Shown: piece by piece, positions 7,437-9,945 of the stretch
How positions within the stretch are numbered: the first letter of the stretch is position 1
How the letters are laid out: each line of letters begins with the position of its first letter
Assembly (NCBI GenBank): GCA_036374835.1
Contig: DASUTB010000133.1
Coordinates: 1 to 9,945 of the forward strand
From: DASUTB01 sp036374835
GTDB lineage: Bacteria; Actinomycetota; Actinomycetes; Jiangellales; Jiangellaceae
Reading direction: 5' to 3'
DNA: 9,945 nt
Translations under genes and position numbers: made by a program
Notes under the pieces: generated by a model
Told to the model about the DNA's origin: nothing
Databases searched by the model: none
What the model saw: only the letters and a program-made list of their open reading frames with translations

Positions 7437-8435
7437 CTACTCCGTGCCGTCCGCCGGCAGGCGATCCGGCAGCCCGAGCCGCGGGAACTGGTCGTCGTGG
7501 AATGTGACGATCTCGGTGATCGCCCCGCCGGTGACGCGCAGTACGTCGATCGTCAATGGCAGGTACGCGTCCTCGCCCTTCCGCCAGAGGTAGAAGGCGA
7601 CGGCGGGCTGCCGGTTCACGGAGGTGAGGACGCCGCGCAGGTGCTTCAGGCCCTCGAAGCCGTCGTCGACCCAGCTGTTCACCACCGTTTCGCGGCCGAC
7701 GTACAGGCCCGGCGTGGGCGGCATCGAACAGCGGACGTCCTCTCGCAACAGGGCGGCGAGCCCGTCGACGTCCGTGGCCACGCTGGCGTCCGTATAGCGG
7801 CGCACCAGCTCGCGCGTCCCGGGGTCCTCCTCGCCGCCGGTCCAGTCCTGCCGCTCGGTGGGCAGGTGCTCCCGCATGCCGGCGCGGGCCCGCTGCAGCG
7901 CGCTGTTGACGGAGTTGACGGAGTCCCCGAGGAGCTCCGCCACGTCCTTCGCCGGCCAGCCGAGCACGTCCCGCAGGATCAGTACGGCCCGCGGGCGCGG
8001 CGCCAGGTGCTGGACCGCGACCAGGTACGCCAGCTCGATCGTCTCCCGCGCGACGGCGAAGCTCTCCGGCTCGTCCGCGTCACGCGCGGGCATCTCGTCG
8101 AGCAGCCGGTCCGGGTAGGGTTGCAGCCACGGCACCTCGCCGCTGGTCGCGGGCTCCGGGCGGCGCTTGGCGAGCAGGTCCAGGCAGGCGTTGGTGGCGA
8201 TCCGGTACAGCCAGGCCCGCAACGTCGACCGCCCCTCGAAGGTCTCCCGCCGCCGCCAGGCACGGAGGAACGTCTCCTGCACGGTGTCCTCGGCGTCCTC
8301 GAATGACCCGAGCATCCGGTAGCAGTGCACATGCAACTCCCGCCGGTGCCGCTCCGCCAGGCTCGAGAACGCCGGCTCGTCGACCTCGCCCAGACCGTTC
8401 ACGCCCAGCTCCTCCAGCTGCGTGTCCGCACTCAT
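7437..8435 (-). CDS. ECF sigma-70 factor with C-terminal SnoaL-like domain (SigG/TIGR02960-like)
   Basis: An alternative RNA polymerase sigma factor of 332 residues. Region 2 spans about 28-92, with ELHVHCYRMLGSFEDAEDTVQE (core binding and -10 contacts; motif split at 33-54) and RAWLYRIATNACLDLLAKRR at 73-92. Region 4 spans about 135-192, with LILRDVLGWPAKDVAELLG (152-170) and the helix SVNSALQRARAGMREHL. Residues about 205-325 form a SnoaL/NTF2-like domain (YTDASVATDVDGLAALLREDV ... ITEIVTFHDDQFPRLGLP; shown in parts), as in M. tuberculosis SigG- and SigJ-type factors, where the extension is thought to regulate the sigma and replace an anti-sigma partner. Consistently, no anti-sigma gene is adjacent. 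The start at ATG 8435 has AAGGA about 8 bases before it; a longer frame adds 28 unlikely residues. Target promoters and trigger are unknown. Confidence 0.93.
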   Translation of the reverse strand: MSADTQLEELGVNGLGEVDEPAFSSLAERHRRELHVHCYRMLGSFEDAEDTVQETFLRAWRRRETFEGRSTLRAWLYRIATNACLDLLAKRRPEPATSGEVPWLQPYPDRLLDEMPARDADEPESFAVARETIELAYLVAVQHLAPRPRAVLILRDVLGWPAKDVAELLGDSVNSVNSALQRARAGMREHLPTERQDWTGGEEDPGTRELVRRYTDASVATDVDGLAALLREDVRCSMPPTPGLYVGRETVVNSWVDDGFEGLKHLRGVLTSVNRQPAVAFYLWRKGEDAYLPLTIDVLRVTGGAITEIVTFHDDQFPRLGLPDRLPADGTE

Positions 8436-8724
8436 CGCGGCATCCTTCCGTCTCGTCGTGTCCCGTCGTAGGTGTGACGGATATTGGCGCGACAACTCAT
8501 CACTACTTGAACACATCACCGGCAGCAGTCCGGGCCTTCACCGCTGGGCTGCTCGCAGCGGAAAGTCAAGACGCCGAGCACCGTCCCGCCCTGAGGGGAT
8601 CCACAAACTGGACCAGCCTGCGTCATACCGCCGCCAATGGGCCACGCTCAACGCGGCACGGACCGGACGTCAGACGGCGTAGCCGGGCAGGCTCGTCGAC
8701 GTAGCGGGTACCCGCTCGGATCGG
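8436..8724. other. Interval of 289 bases upstream of the sigma gene, no supported gene
   Basis: This stretch should hold the sigma factor promoter. On the minus strand a TTGTCG about 60 bases before the start codon and a CAATAT are the only promoter-like elements, and their spacing is poor. Plus-strand frames cross it but lack ribosome-binding sites and recognisable families. A perfect 14-base palindrome lies at its right end. Confidence 0.4.
8703..8716. repeat. Perfect 14-base palindrome AGCGGGTACCCGCT
   Basis: Every base pairs with its mirror, with no spacer. It lies 8 bases past the stop of the DHFR-family remnant and about 270 bases upstream of the sigma factor start. Without a loop it is a poor terminator hairpin, but it has the symmetry of a dimeric repressor site. 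Function is unknown. Confidence 0.5.
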
Positions 8725-9000
8725 TCATCGGCGCACTCGATAGCGCAGGTGGAGTACCCGGTTGCCCTGAGTCACCACGTCACGGTCCTCCAAGCGGTGC
8801 TGTGTGTCGACCGACCCGAAGTAACGCTTGCCGGACCCGAGCACCACGGGCACGACGTCCATCGCGACCTCGTCAACGAGCCCTGCGGCCAACACATAGC
8901 CGCCGACGGCGACCTCGATCGTGCGGTCGCCGGCAAGTTCCTGTGCCTTGGCGCCGGCGGCCTTGACGCTGTCGGAACGCCATCGCATTCGCCGAGTCAC
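8725..9000 (-). pseudogene. Dihydrofolate-reductase-family (RibD C-terminal-like) protein, 5'-truncated
   Basis: Only the C-terminal part of a dihydrofolate reductase/RibD C-terminal-type oxidoreductase is present. The clear family sequence runs from SVKAAGAKAQELAGDRT (from about residue 11) through AAGLVDEVAMDVVPVVLGSG to RYFGSV and the final LHLRYRVRR. Relatives are close to 190-200 residues and begin with a strand reading like VSLDGY; here 91 codons exist and the NADPH-binding N-terminal half is absent. The Gly-rich loop before AAGLVDE also looks a few residues short (AVGGYV). The apparent start, GTG 9000, has no good ribosome-binding site. Upstream in frame the sequence has no DHFR character and reaches the histidine-phosphatase stop 61 bases away. 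Members are usually of unknown specificity. This one is very probably inactive. Confidence 0.75.
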
Positions 9001-9061
9001 CTGCGCCGTGGCCGTATTCAGAACCGCGCAAAGGTGATCGAGCGGAGCGGATGCCGTGCAG

Positions 9062-9634
9062 TTACAAGTGCCCGGTGTCGTTGAAGCTGACCAGGATCGG
9101 CGGTCGATCAGAGTCCCACTGCACGATGGTGATCGCGCAGTTGGCTTGGTTGAGGCCGATCCAACGCCACAGCGGGGCGTCGAGCGCGTGGCGGACGAAC
9201 CACCCGATGACGAAGTTGTGGGTGATCAGCAGTTCGTGCCGGTCGTTATCGCCGGTGACGCCGAAGTGGTCGACAGCGGCCTGCAATGTGGAGGCGTCCT
9301 CGTCGCGCTCATCGTCGGGCACGCCGTCGAGCCAGGCAAGCAGCCTGCCCGGGTATTGGTCACGTTGCCCGGCGGATGGCACGGGCGTTCGATCCGCCAC
9401 CAGGTCGCAGCTGTGCCGCGATACTCGGGGGAGATAGGCGGCGACGATGTCGGCGGTCTGGGTGGCTCGGGCCAACGGGCTGTGGTGGATCGCCGCGAAA
9501 GGTACCGTGCGCAGCCGCCGGGCGAGCCGGTCCGCCTGTTCACGGCCCTGCTGCGAGAGGCCTCCGTCCGGCGCGTGGCCGGACGCTGGATCTTGCTCGC
9601 CATGGCGGACGAGATACAACTGCGTGCGAGCCAT
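9062..9634 (-). CDS. Histidine phosphatase superfamily protein (phosphoglycerate-mutase-like)
   Basis: A 190-residue cytosolic enzyme of the branch-1 histidine phosphatases. The N-terminal strand LYLVRHGEQD (6-15) carries the phospho-accepting His11 in the RHG motif. HHSPLARATQTADIVA (50-65) supplies a second phosphate-binding Arg (Arg56). ELLITHNFVIGWFV (134-147) gives the second catalytic His139, here THN where GHG or SHG is commoner. Length and layout are normal for the family. The substrate cannot be told; relatives act on phospho-sugars, nucleotides, phosphoproteins or cobalamin precursors. ATG 9634 is supported by GGAGGG about 10 bases upstream. It is followed by the broken DHFR-family remnant after 61 bases. 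Upstream lies the oppositely oriented LexA-controlled promoter, about 100 bases away; the two are divergent and need not share control. Confidence 0.93.
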   Translation of the reverse strand: MARTQLYLVRHGEQDPASGHAPDGGLSQQGREQADRLARRLRTVPFAAIHHSPLARATQTADIVAAYLPRVSRHSCDLVADRTPVPSAGQRDQYPGRLLAWLDGVPDDERDEDASTLQAAVDHFGVTGDNDRHELLITHNFVIGWFVRHALDAPLWRWIGLNQANCAITIVQWDSDRPPILVSFNDTGHL

Positions 9635-9734
9635 TCGACGGCCACCCTCCGGGTCATTGGTTTGAACGATGAGGAAGGTGGATCATCAAAGCACGAACTG
9701 TCCGCGCGGGCGGGCGGTGTTTGTGTGAGCCGAC

Positions 9735-9763
9735 TTGACTCGAACGTATGTTCGAGGTAGTGT
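9735..9763 (+). promoter_or_regulatory. Sigma-70-type promoter (TTGACT - 17 bases - TAGTGT) overlapped by a LexA box
   Basis: The -35 hexamer TTGACT is at 9735-9740 and the -10 hexamer TAGTGT at 9758-9763, with the ideal 17-base spacer. The LexA box begins on the last base of the -35 element and fills most of the spacer, so bound LexA would block RNA polymerase. A start site is expected near 9770. The promoter points right, toward a gene beyond the window. Confidence 0.85.
9740..9755. promoter_or_regulatory. LexA (SOS) operator TCGAAC-GTAT-GTTCGA
   Basis: A perfect 6+4+6 palindrome matching the established actinobacterial/mycobacterial SOS box TCGAAC(N4)GTTCGA at all twelve defined positions. 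Its place within a good promoter makes LexA repression and induction by DNA damage very likely. In actinobacteria such boxes precede recA, lexA, imuA'/dnaE2-type genes and also DUF222/HNH-endonuclease genes; which one follows here is not visible. Confidence 0.9.
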
Positions 9764-9776
9764 GGGGGTCAGACAG

Positions 9777-9804
9777 GGCGAGAAGGCCCCTTATAGGCTT
9801 CGCC
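9777..9804 (+). other. Leader hairpin 1 downstream of the SOS promoter
   Basis: GGCGA (9777-9781) pairs with TCGCC (9800-9804), and inside it GCC (9786-9788) can pair with GGC (9796-9798). It lies about 10 bases after the expected transcription start. Its inner CCCC (9787-9790) could instead pair with GGGG at 9805-9808, which belongs to the next hairpin, so the two structures can interact. Judged by eye only. Confidence 0.35.
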
Positions 9805-9838
9805 GGGGATCCGGTCCGTGGCAAGGTTCCCCCTTTTT
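9805..9838 (+). terminator. Terminator-like hairpin with T-run in the leader of the SOS-controlled transcript
   Basis: GGGGATCC (9805-9812) pairs with GGTTCCCC (9825-9832) with one T-T mismatch and a 12-base loop, followed by C and TTTTT (9834-9838). This is the layout of an intrinsic terminator, unusual in so GC-rich a region. It sits about 70 bases after the predicted start and before any long frame, so it could attenuate the downstream gene or end a short RNA. After it, ATG 9843 opens an 8-codon frame (MATPRVAG, stop), and ATGs at 9917 and 9930 open frames that run off the window; none has a strong ribosome-binding site. Confidence 0.5.
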
Positions 9839-9945
9839 CGTGATGGCCACCCCACGGGTTGCTGGGTGAACGGGCACGTGCAGGGTGTGTGCCGAGGCAC
9901 TGGTGGGTGGTCTTTGATGCGGGCGTTCGATGGCGACGGTGATGG

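Noticed and set aside
7905..7922. Tandem 9-base repeat GTTGACGGA x2 inside sigma region 4
   Set aside because: It encodes SVN-SVN in the recognition-helix area, but the segment has the same length as in related sigma factors, so it is not an insertion or expansion.

Overview
The window is high-GC DNA whose ribosome-binding sites, codon use and gene families point to an actinobacterium. A perfect actinobacterial LexA box (TCGAAC-N4-GTTCGA) near the right edge supports this. The genus cannot be fixed from the sequence alone.

Left third (1-3604, minus strand): a phosphoenolpyruvate-dependent dihydroxyacetone (DHA) kinase operon, read right to left as MIP channel (aquaporin/glycerol facilitator type), dhaK, dhaL, dhaM. 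The gene spacings are 18, 2 and 13 bases. DhaK binds DHA covalently, DhaL carries the ADP cofactor that is re-phosphorylated, and DhaM passes phosphate to DhaL. Here DhaM is the long form, with an EIIA-like domain, an HPr domain and the start of an Enzyme I domain, and it runs off the left edge. The MIP channel would supply glycerol or DHA but has lost its N-terminus.

The junction near 3600 is the most striking feature. The minus-strand channel has no first transmembrane helix and no start codon. At the same point a plus-strand IclR-type regulator begins without its DNA-binding half. Two genes that would normally be divergently transcribed are each cut at the 5' end and meet within a few bases. 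The simplest reading is one deletion that removed both gene starts and the shared promoter/operator.

Middle (3905-6345): a plus-strand SRPBCC ligand-binding-fold protein and an alpha/beta hydrolase, converging on a minus-strand protein of the aminoglycoside-phosphotransferase fold.

Right (6688-9634, all minus strand): a four-helix membrane protein of the DUF6069 type, an ECF sigma factor with a C-terminal SnoaL-like domain, a 5'-truncated dihydrofolate-reductase-family (RibD C-terminal) remnant, and a histidine-phosphatase-superfamily enzyme. These genes are separated by gaps of about 60 to 340 bases, so they are probably not one operon.

Right edge (9735-9945): a plus-strand sigma-70-type promoter (TTGACT, 17-base spacer, TAGTGT) with a perfect LexA box filling the spacer. 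It is followed by a structured leader that includes a hairpin and T-run before any long reading frame. The gene it drives lies outside the window. I found no tRNA, rRNA, CRISPR array or intact mobile element. The two truncated loci show that the region has been remodelled.
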